Below are positions 18,154 to 25,377 of a stretch of 64,000 nt of DNA, piece after piece. The first letter of the stretch is position 1; each line of letters starts with the position of its first letter. The notes beneath the pieces are model-generated. The model was not told where the DNA came from. It saw only the letters and a list, made by a program, of their open reading frames with translations, and searched no databases. Origin of the DNA: Bacillus sp. SJS (GTDB lineage: Bacteria; Bacillota; Bacilli; Bacillales; Bacillaceae); contig NZ_JAQV02000023.1 in the NCBI RefSeq assembly GCF_000732485.2, forward strand, positions 58,506 through 122,505. The letters run 5' to 3'. Position numbers and translations under genes: made by a program.

Positions 18154-18199
18154 CCCTCCTTGGACAGACATATGCTGAAACAGGCGTGTCCAAGGAGGG
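18154..18199 (+). promoter_or_regulatory. Hairpin that buries the mntP ribosome-binding site
   Basis: CCCTCCTTGGACA (18154-18166) and TGTCCAAGGAGGG (18187-18199) are perfect 13-bp inverse repeats with a 20-base loop. The right arm contains the whole AAGGAGG site of mntP, six bases before its ATG. No T-run follows, so it is not a terminator. Confidence 0.7.
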
Positions 18200-18204
18200 A
18201 ATGC

Positions 18205-18765
18205 ATGAGTGTAGAAGCGGTAATCGGGGAAATTCTAACGCTTTTTATGATGGCCTTTGCTTTAGGAATGGATGCCTTCTCCGTTGGTTTGGGGATGGGC
18301 ATGATTTCGCTGAGATTTAGACAAATCTTCTTTATTGGCTTGGTCATCGGCTTGTTTCATATTGCTATGCCTCTGGCTGGCATGGGTCTCGGCAAGCTGC
18401 TATCAGATAAATTGGGTGCCATCGCTGCCTATGCCGGCGGCGGACTGCTCATCCTTCTTGGGATTCAAATGGTCGTTTCCTCCTTCAAAAAAGATGATGC
18501 CCCGCTCATTACCCCGGTCGGCTTTGGTCTGCTGTTATTCGCGCTGAGTGTAAGCCTGGACAGTTTCTCTGTCGGCCTCACTCTCGGAATCTACGGAGCC
18601 AGAACGATGCTTGCCATCCTCATGTTCGGGTTTGTCAGCATGGTGCTCACTTGGACCGGCCTGATCATCGGCAAGCGTGTACAGGGGTGGCTTGGAAACT
18701 ACAGTGAAATTCTCGGAGGAGCGATTCTGCTGGTTTTTGGAATCAAGCTGCTGCTTCCTATGTAA
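18205..18765 (+). CDS. mntP: Manganese efflux pump MntP family (YwlD)
   Basis: MntP exports Mn2+ across the cytoplasmic membrane. The 186-residue protein has six hydrophobic segments in two repeats, each with the conserved Asp of the transport site: [14 protein letters not shown] in the first segment and [14 protein letters not shown] in the fourth. ATG at 18205 follows AAGGAGG; an earlier in-frame ATG would place the ribosome site inside the gene. The ribosome site is locked in a 13-bp hairpin, which suggests translational control. It is ywlD of B. subtilis. Confidence 0.93.
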   Translation: MSVEAVIGEILTLFMMAFALGMDAFSVGLGMGMISLRFRQIFFIGLVIGLFHIAMPLAGMGLGKLLSDKLGAIAAYAGGGLLILLGIQMVVSSFKKDDAPLITPVGFGLLLFALSVSLDSFSVGLTLGIYGARTMLAILMFGFVSMVLTWTGLIIGKRVQGWLGNYSEILGGAILLVFGIKLLLPM

Positions 18766-18797
18766 AAAGCTGGACCATATGGGGTCTGGCTTTTTTC
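18766..18797 (+). terminator. Terminator of mntP
   Basis: AAAGCTGGACC/GGTCTGGCTTT form 11 pairs with two G-U, followed by a T-run. Confidence 0.85.
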
Positions 18798-18925
18798 GTT
18801 CCTTAAGCTTGGTAGCGGCTTCAGTTAGTAGTACAATATAGACAGATCCAATCTTGACGTGTACCCGCAAACTTAAAGCGGTGCTTATAAATGGAAGGCC
18901 AGATGAAGAAAGAGGAGTGGAAACG

Positions 18926-19372
18926 TTGTCGAATGTCCTTTTCGTTTGTACAGGAAACACTTGCAGAAGTCCAATGGCTGAAGCGCTCCTGCAATTTATG
19001 AAGCGCTCAGACGACATCAAAGTTAAATCAGCAGGGGTCTTTGCAATGGACGGGAGCGATGCTTCTCCGTTAGCAAAGGATGCACTCCTTGAAAAAGGGG
19101 TAGCATTCAACCATTGTTCAGCCCTTCTCAATAGAGAAAGTATCGAGTGGGCAACCCACATTTTCACCATGACCGAAAGCCACAAAATGCTGCTGCTTGA
19201 ACGGTTTCCGGAATCACGGGAAAAAATATGGACGCTCTCTGAATTTGTTCACGGAGCTTCTAAAAAAAGAGATGTCCTCGATCCATACGGAGGTCCGATT
19301 GAGATTTACAGGGCTACAAGAGATGACCTTGAGAGCATGCTGAAGCTTTTGATTGAAAAACTGGAAAAGTAA
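18926..19372 (+). CDS. ywlE: Protein arginine phosphatase YwlE
   Basis: YwlE removes phosphate from phosphoarginine and counters the kinase McsB in protein quality control. The 148-residue protein is a low-molecular-weight phosphatase: catalytic loop CTGNTCRS with Cys8 and Arg14, Thr12 which in the known enzyme favours phosphoarginine over phosphotyrosine, and DVLDPYGG with the general acid Asp. The start is taken as TTG at 18926, 9 bases after AGGAG and giving the family N terminus MSNVLFVC. The frame is open to 18854, but that part is unlike relatives. Confidence 0.93.
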   Translation: MSNVLFVCTGNTCRSPMAEALLQFMKRSDDIKVKSAGVFAMDGSDASPLAKDALLEKGVAFNHCSALLNRESIEWATHIFTMTESHKMLLLERFPESREKIWTLSEFVHGASKKRDVLDPYGGPIEIYRATRDDLESMLKLLIEKLEK

Positions 19373-19390
19373 CGCAGGGAGGCAACTGGA

Positions 19391-19831
19391 ATGAAAGTAG
19401 CAATTGCATCAGATCACGGCGGCATGAATATCCGCGAAGAAATCAAATCTCTCATGGATGAAATGGGAATCCAATACGAAGATCTAGGCTGTGAATGCAG
19501 CCAATCAGTCGACTATCCCGACTACGCGGTACCCGTTGCTGAAAAAGTCGCATCAGGAGAAGCGGATCGGGGAATCCTGATTTGCGGAACTGGAATTGGC
19601 ATGAGCATTGCGGCAAACAAAGTAAAAGGCATCCGCTGCGCGCTCGTCCATGACATCTACAGCGCCAGGCTGACACGGGAGCACAACGACAGCAACGTCC
19701 TTGCAATGGGAGAGCGCGTAATTGGCCCAGGGCTTGCCCGCGACATCGCCAAAACATGGCTGCAATCAGATTTTGAAGGCGGAAGGCACGCAAACCGCAT
19801 CGGCAAAATCGGGCAATACGAAAACAAATAA
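19391..19831 (+). CDS. rpiB: Ribose-5-phosphate isomerase B
   Basis: RpiB interconverts ribose-5-phosphate and ribulose-5-phosphate. The 146-residue protein starts MKVAIASDHGG with the substrate-binding Asp-His-Gly, and has the catalytic Cys65 in ILICGTGIGMSIAANK followed by the RCALVHD and HNDSNVLAMG segments. It follows ywlE by 18 bases and precedes ywlG by 18, as in the B. subtilis ywlEFG group. Confidence 0.95.
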   Translation: MKVAIASDHGGMNIREEIKSLMDEMGIQYEDLGCECSQSVDYPDYAVPVAEKVASGEADRGILICGTGIGMSIAANKVKGIRCALVHDIYSARLTREHNDSNVLAMGERVIGPGLARDIAKTWLQSDFEGGRHANRIGKIGQYENK

Positions 19832-19849
19832 CGAAGAGGTGGACCGATA

Positions 19850-20422
19850 ATGGGAGAAGTCGAAGTATGGCGTTCCGAACTCCAAACAATCCTGAAAGAC
19901 CTCGAAAACCAAGTCACCTTTGAGAAAAACAGCCTATTCGTCATCGGCTGCAGCACAAGCGAAGTCATCGGCGAAAAAATCGGTACAGCCGGAACCTTCG
20001 ACGCAGCTGCCATGATATTTGAAGAGCTGTCCCATTTTAGCAAAAAGCACGGGATTTCCCTTGCATTTCAATGCTGCGAGCATCTGAACCGGGCACTGGT
20101 TGTAGAAAAAACGGCAGCTGAAACGCACGGCCTCGAGCCCGTCACAGTCATTCCTGTCAGAAAAGCGGGAGGAGCCATGGCCACGCATGCCTATAAATCC
20201 ATGACCAACCCCCTAGTCGTCGAACACATCAAAGCCGCAGCCGGCCTCGACATCGGCGACACCTTCATCGGCATGCACCTGAAGCACGTGGCGGTTCCAA
20301 TCCGGAGCAGCCTTAACAAAATTGGACATGCCCATGTAACAATGGCCAAAACCCGGCCGAAGCTCATCGGCGGTGTGAGGGCTGTTTACGAAGAAACGGA
20401 AGAGAACGAATCTTGCAGGTAA
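19850..20422 (+). CDS. ywlG: TIGR01440/UPF0340 family protein YwlG
   Basis: The 190-residue protein fits the YwlG family, which is conserved in Firmicutes downstream of rpiB and has no settled function. Conserved features visible are [28 protein letters not shown] and [12 protein letters not shown]. It is soluble, without signal peptide. It ends the ywlEFG operon, followed by a terminator. Confidence 0.93.
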   Translation: MGEVEVWRSELQTILKDLENQVTFEKNSLFVIGCSTSEVIGEKIGTAGTFDAAAMIFEELSHFSKKHGISLAFQCCEHLNRALVVEKTAAETHGLEPVTVIPVRKAGGAMATHAYKSMTNPLVVEHIKAAAGLDIGDTFIGMHLKHVAVPIRSSLNKIGHAHVTMAKTRPKLIGGVRAVYEETEENESCR

Positions 20423-20424
20423 AG

Positions 20425-20455
20425 AAGGAACCGCTATTGGAGGCGGTTCTTTCTG
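20425..20455 (+). terminator. Terminator of ywlG
   Basis: GAACCGC (20428-20434) pairs with GCGGTTC (20443-20449); TTTCT follows. Confidence 0.75.
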
Positions 20456-20461
20456 CGTTAT

Positions 20462-20622
20462 GAAATGTTCGGGGGTATCATCGACATGGTTTCCTTTACA
20501 AAAGCGGTACGGTTTGGTTTATGTGGACCGTGTTAATGAGGTCAACGGGTCCAGGAAGCGCTATAAGAAGGATTCTTTTAAGTGGTATAAAAAAGTAATG
20601 GAGAGAATGGCGGGGAGCAGAG
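20462..20622 (+). pseudogene. C-terminal remnant of a GH1 6-phospho-beta-glucosidase
   Basis: One frame reads EMFGGIIDMVSFT, then the next frame reads KRYGLVYVDRVNEVNGS and RKRYKKDSFKWYKKVM. Together these match the end of glycoside hydrolase family 1 phospho-beta-glucosidases (G-IIDMVS ... KRYGxxYVDRDNEGNG ... KRYKKxSFxWYKKVI). A frameshift near 20495-20505 joins the two. The rest of the gene is missing: a terminator of ywlG lies directly upstream. A terminator follows at 20610-20650, probably the original one. Confidence 0.7.
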
Positions 20623-20650
20623 AGCTTTGTCTCCCTGCTTTTTTATTTTG
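20610..20650 (+). terminator. Terminator after the GH1 remnant
   Basis: GCGGGGAG (20610-20617) pairs with CTCCCTGC (20631-20638); TTTTTTATTTT follows. Confidence 0.75.
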
Positions 20651-20684
20651 TTCGTCCCCTCTTCCTTCTCCATTTTATTTATTT

Positions 20685-20696
20685 GACTAATCAGTC
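20685..20696 (+). promoter_or_regulatory. Operator 1 of the TetR-family regulator at 20734
   Basis: GACTAATCAGTC, half-sites GACT/AGTC around a 4-base centre, embedded in TTTGACTAATCAGTCC. TTGACT at 20683 could also serve as a -35. The same 12 bases recur at 21347-21358. Confidence 0.65.
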
Positions 20697-20733
20697 CAAA
20701 AAGGATAATCTGTACTTGAAGGGGGGAATGCAA

Positions 20734-21318
20734 TTGGCAAGAAGCAAAGAATTTGATACGGTTGCTGTTTTGCGAAAAGCGGCTGAAGTTTTTGGACAGC
20801 TAGGCTATCAAGGTGCCTCGCTTCCAGAACTGCTCAAGCATTTGGAGATTGGCCGGCAAAGTTTATACGACACGTTCGGGACGAAGAAGGACCTTTTTCT
20901 TTCCGCTGTCAAAACGTATTTGGAGGCAAAAAACGAGCTGGTTATTGCAAGACTGAAGGAAGCCGGTTCTGTAAAAGAAGCTGTCCGCGATATTTTTGCT
21001 GAAGGAATTCAGGCTTTAAAGGACCCCGAAAGTGCTACTGCCTGCTATATTATTAACAGTGCAGTTGAACAGCTCCCTTTTCAGGAGGAGCTTGCCAATT
21101 ACTTCAGCCAGCAGTCACTGCTGCTCGAGAATGCCTTTTATGAGGCTCTAGTGCGCGGAAAACAGGAAGGAGAGTTCACAGATCGGCACGGTGATTTAAG
21201 AAGCCTTGCCCGCTACCTGAACCAATCGAGACTGTCTCTTACCTTTATTGCAAAAACAAACAAAAGCTTTAATGCGCTGGAAAGCTATGCGAAAGTCAGC
21301 CTGTCTGTTCTGGATTGA
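20734..21318 (+). CDS. TetR/AcrR family transcriptional regulator
   Basis: The 194-residue protein has an N-terminal TetR DNA-binding domain: VLRKAAEVFGQLGYQGASLPELLKHLEIGRQSLYDTFGTK spread over residues 9-50, with the recognition helix IGRQSLYDTF. The C-terminal half is the ligand and dimer domain (about 70-190). I chose TTG at 20734 because AAGGGGGG sits 7 bases upstream and the protein then begins MARSKEFD; ATG at 20728 is too close to that site. Identical operators precede this gene and the next, so it probably represses itself and the two genes downstream. Confidence 0.85.
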   Translation: MARSKEFDTVAVLRKAAEVFGQLGYQGASLPELLKHLEIGRQSLYDTFGTKKDLFLSAVKTYLEAKNELVIARLKEAGSVKEAVRDIFAEGIQALKDPESATACYIINSAVEQLPFQEELANYFSQQSLLLENAFYEALVRGKQEGEFTDRHGDLRSLARYLNQSRLSLTFIAKTNKSFNALESYAKVSLSVLD

Positions 21319-21346
21319 ATAGGAGGCTTTTCCTTTGCTTATTTTG

Positions 21347-21358
21347 GACTAATCAGTC
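21347..21358 (+). promoter_or_regulatory. Operator 2, between the TetR gene and its target genes
   Basis: GACTAATCAGTC again, in TTTGGACTAATCAGTC, with the same A-rich AAAAAGGA right flank as operator 1. It lies about 10 bases before the ribosome site of the next gene. Confidence 0.65.
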
Positions 21359-21379
21359 AAAAAAGGAGCTGAATTGATA

Positions 21380-21817
21380 ATGAACGAAGCCGTAAAAATC
21401 ATGGATCAATTTTTTCAAGGCATGCTGGAAAATAATATCGAACAGTGGATGACGATCTGGCATAAAGACGCTGTATTTGAAATTCCCTATGCCCCTTCTG
21501 GTGTTTTAACAAAACTGGAAGGAGATGAAGCCATCTACAATCATGTGAAGGATTTCCCCGAAAAAATTAACTTTACCCGTTTTTCTGAGCCGAACTACTA
21601 TCCTGTCGAAGGCCAAAATACGGTGATTGTGGAGTTTGAATGTGAAGCTGTGATTCTGGAAACAGGACTCCCTTACAACCAGAAATATATTAGTGTTATT
21701 GAGTATGAGGATGGAAAAATTCTTCGTTATAAAGATTACTGGAACCCGCTTATCTTTATTGGTGCTTACAATAATGAACCTCAGGCATTTCTAAAATTTC
21801 TAAAAAGGAGCGAATAG
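21380..21817 (+). CDS. SnoaL-like/NTF2-fold protein
   Basis: The 145-residue protein resembles the SnoaL-like and PhzA/B branch of the NTF2-like superfamily: MDQFFQGMLENNIEQWMTIWHKDAVFEIPYAP and a closing KILRYKDYWNPLIF. These are small cone-shaped alpha+beta proteins that act as isomerases, cyclases or binding proteins; no substrate can be given. ATG at 21380 is used; TTG at 21374 is an alternative start. It is followed after one base by an NAD(P)-binding protein gene, with which it likely acts. Confidence 0.78.
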   Translation: MNEAVKIMDQFFQGMLENNIEQWMTIWHKDAVFEIPYAPSGVLTKLEGDEAIYNHVKDFPEKINFTRFSEPNYYPVEGQNTVIVEFECEAVILETGLPYNQKYISVIEYEDGKILRYKDYWNPLIFIGAYNNEPQAFLKFLKRSE

Positions 21818-21818
21818 C

Positions 21819-22655
21819 ATGTCCATTTTACTTACTGGAGGAACCGGCACAACAGGAAGCCGCATTGCTTCCAAGCTTCTGGAACGGGGCTATTCTATTC
21901 GCATTGCCAGCAGATCGGTTCCCAGGCTTGCTGGTGCAGAGCATGTGCCTTTCGACTGGCATAGCGGGCAATTTCCTGCTGAACTGTTTAACGGGATTGA
22001 AAAATTGTACCTGGTTGCACCGGTCGGTGTGCTTGATCCGCTGCCTGCCGTTCTGCCCTTTTTGAAAAACGCTTTGAATTCCGGAGTGAAACGGGTGGTC
22101 ATGCTCGGTGCGGCCATCGTCTCTGATGACGGTCAAGTGTTTGGGAAGCTGCAGCTCGCTGTCAAGCAGCTGGCACCTGAATATGCCATTCTCCGTCCTT
22201 CTTATTTTATGGAGAATTTCCTGGCCCCTCACCACCTTCACACCATTAAATCAGAAAACAAGATTTGGTCGGCAGCCGGTGATGGAAAAATTGGTTTTGT
22301 CAATGCAGATGACATTGCGGAAGTTGGCGTTCGTGCATTAATCGATCAAGAGCCGCACAACACGAGCCACATCGTTACCGGTCCGGAGGCTTTGAGCTAT
22401 TCAGAAGCTGCTTCGATGATCGGCCATGCTGCCGGCACCACCATTCAATACGGAAACATGCCACTTAGCCAGTATGAGCAGGCTATGATCCAAGGAGGCT
22501 TAACAAAAGAGTATGCCGGTTTCATGGCAAGTCTTGAGGGAAAAATTGCAAACGGTGCAGAAGACCGTGTAACCAATACAGTTGAAATGGTAACTGGAAA
22601 AAAGCCGGTTAGTTTAAGTGAATTTGCGGCGGCCCATAGGGAGGCCTGGATGTAA
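21819..22655 (+). CDS. NmrA-like NAD(P)-binding oxidoreductase
   Basis: The 278-residue protein has the N-terminal dinucleotide-binding GGTGTTGSRIA (7-17) and the overall form of the NmrA/ergot-alkaloid-type atypical short-chain dehydrogenases (RPSYFMENF, FVNADDIAEVGVRAL). These act as quinone or flavin-dependent reductases or as redox sensors. It starts one base after the SnoaL-like gene, giving a two-gene unit under the TetR operator. A 14-bp terminator follows. The likely role is handling of a small electrophile or quinone, which is inference. Confidence 0.82.
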   Translation: MSILLTGGTGTTGSRIASKLLERGYSIRIASRSVPRLAGAEHVPFDWHSGQFPAELFNGIEKLYLVAPVGVLDPLPAVLPFLKNALNSGVKRVVMLGAAIVSDDGQVFGKLQLAVKQLAPEYAILRPSYFMENFLAPHHLHTIKSENKIWSAAGDGKIGFVNADDIAEVGVRALIDQEPHNTSHIVTGPEALSYSEAASMIGHAAGTTIQYGNMPLSQYEQAMIQGGLTKEYAGFMASLEGKIANGAEDRVTNTVEMVTGKKPVSLSEFAAAHREAWM

Positions 22656-22660
22656 TACGG

Positions 22661-22695
22661 AAGGAGAAGCAGTTTGAACTGCTTCTCCTTTTCAT
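22661..22695 (+). terminator. Strong terminator of the TetR cassette
   Basis: A perfect 14-bp stem AAGGAGAAGCAGTT/AACTGCTTCTCCTT with a 2-base TG centre, then TTTTC. Confidence 0.9.
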
Positions 22696-23093
22696 TTTTC
22701 TGTTAATCAACCGAAGGGCATAACATAAAACAGCAGGCCTCCCACAGGCTAAACTGGAGTTATATAGCAGGGCAAAAGTGGCTAGTTTTGGCCGGAAAAC
22801 GGTTGGAAAATAAGGTTTGGCAGGATTAATTGAAGTTCTTGACAGAAAACCTGTTGAAGCGGCAAGAACCGTTCCTTTTTATTTGGAGATTATACCGTCT
22901 TATTTACGCGTTCCTCTCACTAATCTGATCGATCCTATTTGTCCATTCACCCGATGATCTGTCCGTTTCGGGACTGAATTTGCCCACTCCACGGTGTTAA
23001 TTGTCCGTTTCGCTCACGACTCTGTCCAATCAATATACCCCCCCTTTGCCAAAACTGCTCCTTTAATAATCCACTGCTTTCCGCCATCCCCCT

Positions 23094-23138
23094 CATTTCG
23101 AACAATCTCTTCCATTCAACTCTCTATAGTTCGGTATT
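23094..23138 (+). promoter_or_regulatory. PurR operator (two inverted PurBoxes) of glyA
   Basis: ATAGTTCGGTATT (23126-23138) is the exact inverse of the PurBox pattern AWWWCCGAACWWT. CATTTCGAACAAT (23094-23106) matches 11 of 13 in the forward sense. The two face each other at the spacing usual for B. subtilis PurR sites. glyA belongs to the PurR regulon there. Confidence 0.75.
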
Positions 23139-23171
23139 AGCCTCATTTTTTCAAAAATCAGCCGATTGTCT

Positions 23172-23201
23172 TTTACATTTCGTTCAGAATATGTGTAAAA
23201 T
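23172..23201 (+). promoter_or_regulatory. Likely SigA promoter of glyA
   Basis: TTTACA (23172-23177), 18-base spacer, TAAAAT (23196-23201). The PurR site lies directly upstream. Confidence 0.55.
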
Positions 23202-23249
23202 AGGAGCATATAAGCAAGCCACTACTGTCCAACCAAGGGGGAAATTATC

Positions 23250-24482
23250 ATGACATTTTTGCAAAAGCAGGATCCATCCGTATTTGAAGCGATGCAGCAG
23301 GAGCTTAAACGCCAGCAGACAAAGATTGAACTTATTGCATCTGAGAACTTTGTAAGTGAAGCGGTAATGGAAGCGCAAGGTTCTGTGCTGACGAACAAAT
23401 ATGCAGAAGGATATCCGGGCAAGCGCTATTATGGCGGCTGCGAATACGTAGATATCGTAGAAGATATTGCGCGCGACCGTGCGAAGGAAATTTTCGGTGC
23501 AGAGCATGCGAACGTTCAGCCGCATTCCGGTGCACAGGCAAACATGGCCGTTTACTTTACCATCCTGGAGCATGGAGATACAGTACTTGGTATGAATCTT
23601 TCCCACGGCGGCCACCTTACCCACGGCAGCCCCGTTAATTTCAGCGGAGTTCAATACAACTTTGTTGAATACGGTGTAGATAAAGAGACGCACCGTATTA
23701 ACTATGAAGATGTGCGTCAAAAAGCAATCGAGCATAAACCAAAACTGATTGTGGCAGGAGCAAGTGCGTATCCTCGTGAAATCGACTTCCAGAAGTTCCG
23801 TGAAATTGCGGATGAGGTGGGAGCCTACTTCATGGTTGATATGGCACACATTGCAGGTCTTGTAGCGGTAGGACTTCATTCAAATCCTGTTCCTTACGCG
23901 GATTTTGTGACGACGACGACTCATAAAACACTTCGCGGACCTCGCGGCGGAATGATTCTCTGCAAGGAAGAGTTTGCGAAAAAGATTGATAAATCGATCT
24001 TCCCTGGAATTCAAGGCGGTCCGCTTATGCATGTGATCGCGGCTAAAGCTGTTGCTTTCGGTGAAGCCCTTCAGCCTGAATTTAAAGAATACGGCGAAAA
24101 AATCATCGAGAACGCGAAGCGTCTTGGCGAATCTCTTGTTAAAGAAGGCATCAATCTCGTATCCGGCGGTACGGATAACCATTTGGTCCTTCTCGATGTA
24201 CGGTCCCTGAACCTGACAGGCAAAGTGGCTGAAAAAATCCTGGATGAGATCGGCATTACGACAAATAAAAATACCATTCCATTTGATCCCGAAAGCCCAT
24301 TTGTAACAAGCGGTATCCGAATTGGAACAGCAGCCGTCACGACACGCGGCTTCGGGCTTGAAGCGATGGACGAGATTGCTGCAATCATTGCCCTTGCTTT
24401 AAAAAATAGCGAAGACGAAGAAAAACAAAAGGAAGCAGCGGAACGCGCGGAAGCTCTTACTTCCAAATTCCCGCTTTATTAA
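23250..24482 (+). CDS. glyA: Serine hydroxymethyltransferase
   Basis: GlyA converts serine and tetrahydrofolate to glycine and methylene-tetrahydrofolate, feeding one-carbon units to purine and thymidylate synthesis. The 410-residue enzyme has the pyridoxal-phosphate lysine Lys226 in [13 protein letters not shown] and the GGCEYVD and HSGAQAN active-site segments. An AAGGGGGA site precedes the ATG. The PurR operator upstream ties it to purine supply. A terminator separates it from upp. Confidence 0.97.
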   Translation: MTFLQKQDPSVFEAMQQELKRQQTKIELIASENFVSEAVMEAQGSVLTNKYAEGYPGKRYYGGCEYVDIVEDIARDRAKEIFGAEHANVQPHSGAQANMAVYFTILEHGDTVLGMNLSHGGHLTHGSPVNFSGVQYNFVEYGVDKETHRINYEDVRQKAIEHKPKLIVAGASAYPREIDFQKFREIADEVGAYFMVDMAHIAGLVAVGLHSNPVPYADFVTTTTHKTLRGPRGGMILCKEEFAKKIDKSIFPGIQGGPLMHVIAAKAVAFGEALQPEFKEYGEKIIENAKRLGESLVKEGINLVSGGTDNHLVLLDVRSLNLTGKVAEKILDEIGITTNKNTIPFDPESPFVTSGIRIGTAAVTTRGFGLEAMDEIAAIIALALKNSEDEEKQKEAAERAEALTSKFPLY

Positions 24483-24490
24483 GGTCCCTG

Positions 24491-24518
24491 GGAGCAGCTG
24501 TGAAAGCTGCTCCTTTTT
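24491..24518 (+). terminator. Terminator of glyA
   Basis: GGAGCAGCT/AGCTGCTCC with a GTGAA loop, followed by T5. Confidence 0.88.
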
Positions 24519-24545
24519 CCATGTTTTACTATACTGGTCTCACTC

Positions 24546-24574
24546 TTGAAACCCGCGGTTTTTTTCTGTAGAAT
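24546..24574 (+). promoter_or_regulatory. SigA promoter of upp
   Basis: TTGAAA (24546-24551), 17-base spacer, TAGAAT (24569-24574). Confidence 0.72.
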
Positions 24575-24625
24575 CAATGGAAGTGCAATGAAACAGGTAC
24601 GATTTATTAAAAGGAGATGAGCAGG

Positions 24626-25255
24626 TTGGGGAAAGTATACGTTTTTGATCATCCGCTAATTCAGCATAAGCTAACTTACATAAGAGATGTAAAAACAGGC
24701 ACAAAGGACTTCCGTGAATTGGTAGACGAAGTGGCAACATTGATGGCATTCGAAATTACTAGAGATCTTCCGCTTGAAGAAGTAGAAGTAGAGACACCGG
24801 TAACCGTTGCAAAATCAAACGTACTCGGCGGAAAAAAACTGGCGATTATTCCGATTCTGCGCGCGGGCCTTGGGATGGTAGACGGAATCCTTAAGCTTAT
24901 TCCTGCAGCAAAAGTGGGACATGTGGGTCTTTACCGCGATCCTGAAACGCTTAAGCCGATTGAATATTATGCGAAGCTTCCATCCGATGTGGAAGAGCGC
25001 GATTTCATCGTAGTGGACCCAATGCTTGCGACAGGCGGATCAGCAATCGAAGCGATCAACAGCCTGAAAAAACGCGGAGCGAAAAACATTAAATTCATGT
25101 GCCTGATTGCAGCACCTGAAGGCGTGGAAGAATTTAAGCTTGCTCATCCTGACGTAGATATTTTCATCGCAGCTCTTGATGAAAAATTGAACGAAAAAGG
25201 ATACATTGTCCCTGGTCTCGGAGACGCTGGCGACAGAATGTTCGGAACAAAATAA
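24626..25255 (+). CDS. upp: Uracil phosphoribosyltransferase
   Basis: Upp salvages uracil to UMP with PRPP. The 209-residue protein has the PRPP-binding [12 protein letters not shown] and the uracil-binding C-terminal [19 protein letters not shown] use TTG at 24626, which gives [11 protein letters not shown] as in relatives and lies 9 bases after AAGGAGA; the ATG at 24617 overlaps that site. It has its own promoter and terminator, between glyA and the ATP synthase region as in B. subtilis. Confidence 0.96.
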   Translation: MGKVYVFDHPLIQHKLTYIRDVKTGTKDFRELVDEVATLMAFEITRDLPLEEVEVETPVTVAKSNVLGGKKLAIIPILRAGLGMVDGILKLIPAAKVGHVGLYRDPETLKPIEYYAKLPSDVEERDFIVVDPMLATGGSAIEAINSLKKRGAKNIKFMCLIAAPEGVEEFKLAHPDVDIFIAALDEKLNEKGYIVPGLGDAGDRMFGTK

Positions 25256-25260
25256 AGAAT

Positions 25261-25301
25261 AAAAGGCTTGAACTCGATTCTCGGGTTCAGGCCTTTTTTT
25301 A
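25261..25301 (+). terminator. Terminator of upp
   Basis: A 17-bp stem with three G-U pairs (AAAAGGCTTGAAC... / ...GGTTCAGGCCTTTT) followed by T-run. Confidence 0.9.
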
Positions 25302-25377
25302 TGGCATGCAAGCACCCCATTTTACTAATAAAACGAACCGCCTCTGAGAACCCTAATTCGAAGGAGGGGGTTTTGCT

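Larger units (their letters stand above)
22696..23249. repeat. Gap with a 21-nt phrase array and the glyA control region
   Basis: Bases 22936-23030 hold five copies of a degenerate phrase anchored on TGTCC at 22940, 22960, 22981, 23002 and 23023 (steps 20, 21, 21, 21). Bases 22844-22882 can form a GTTCTTG/CAAGAAC hairpin followed by TTCCTTTTTA. From 23094 on is the PurR operator and promoter of glyA. No coding frame is convincing. Confidence 0.7.

Noticed and set aside
18144..18204. yybP-ykoY manganese riboswitch before mntP
   Set aside because: The leader is too short and lacks the conserved loops; only a simple hairpin over the ribosome site is present.
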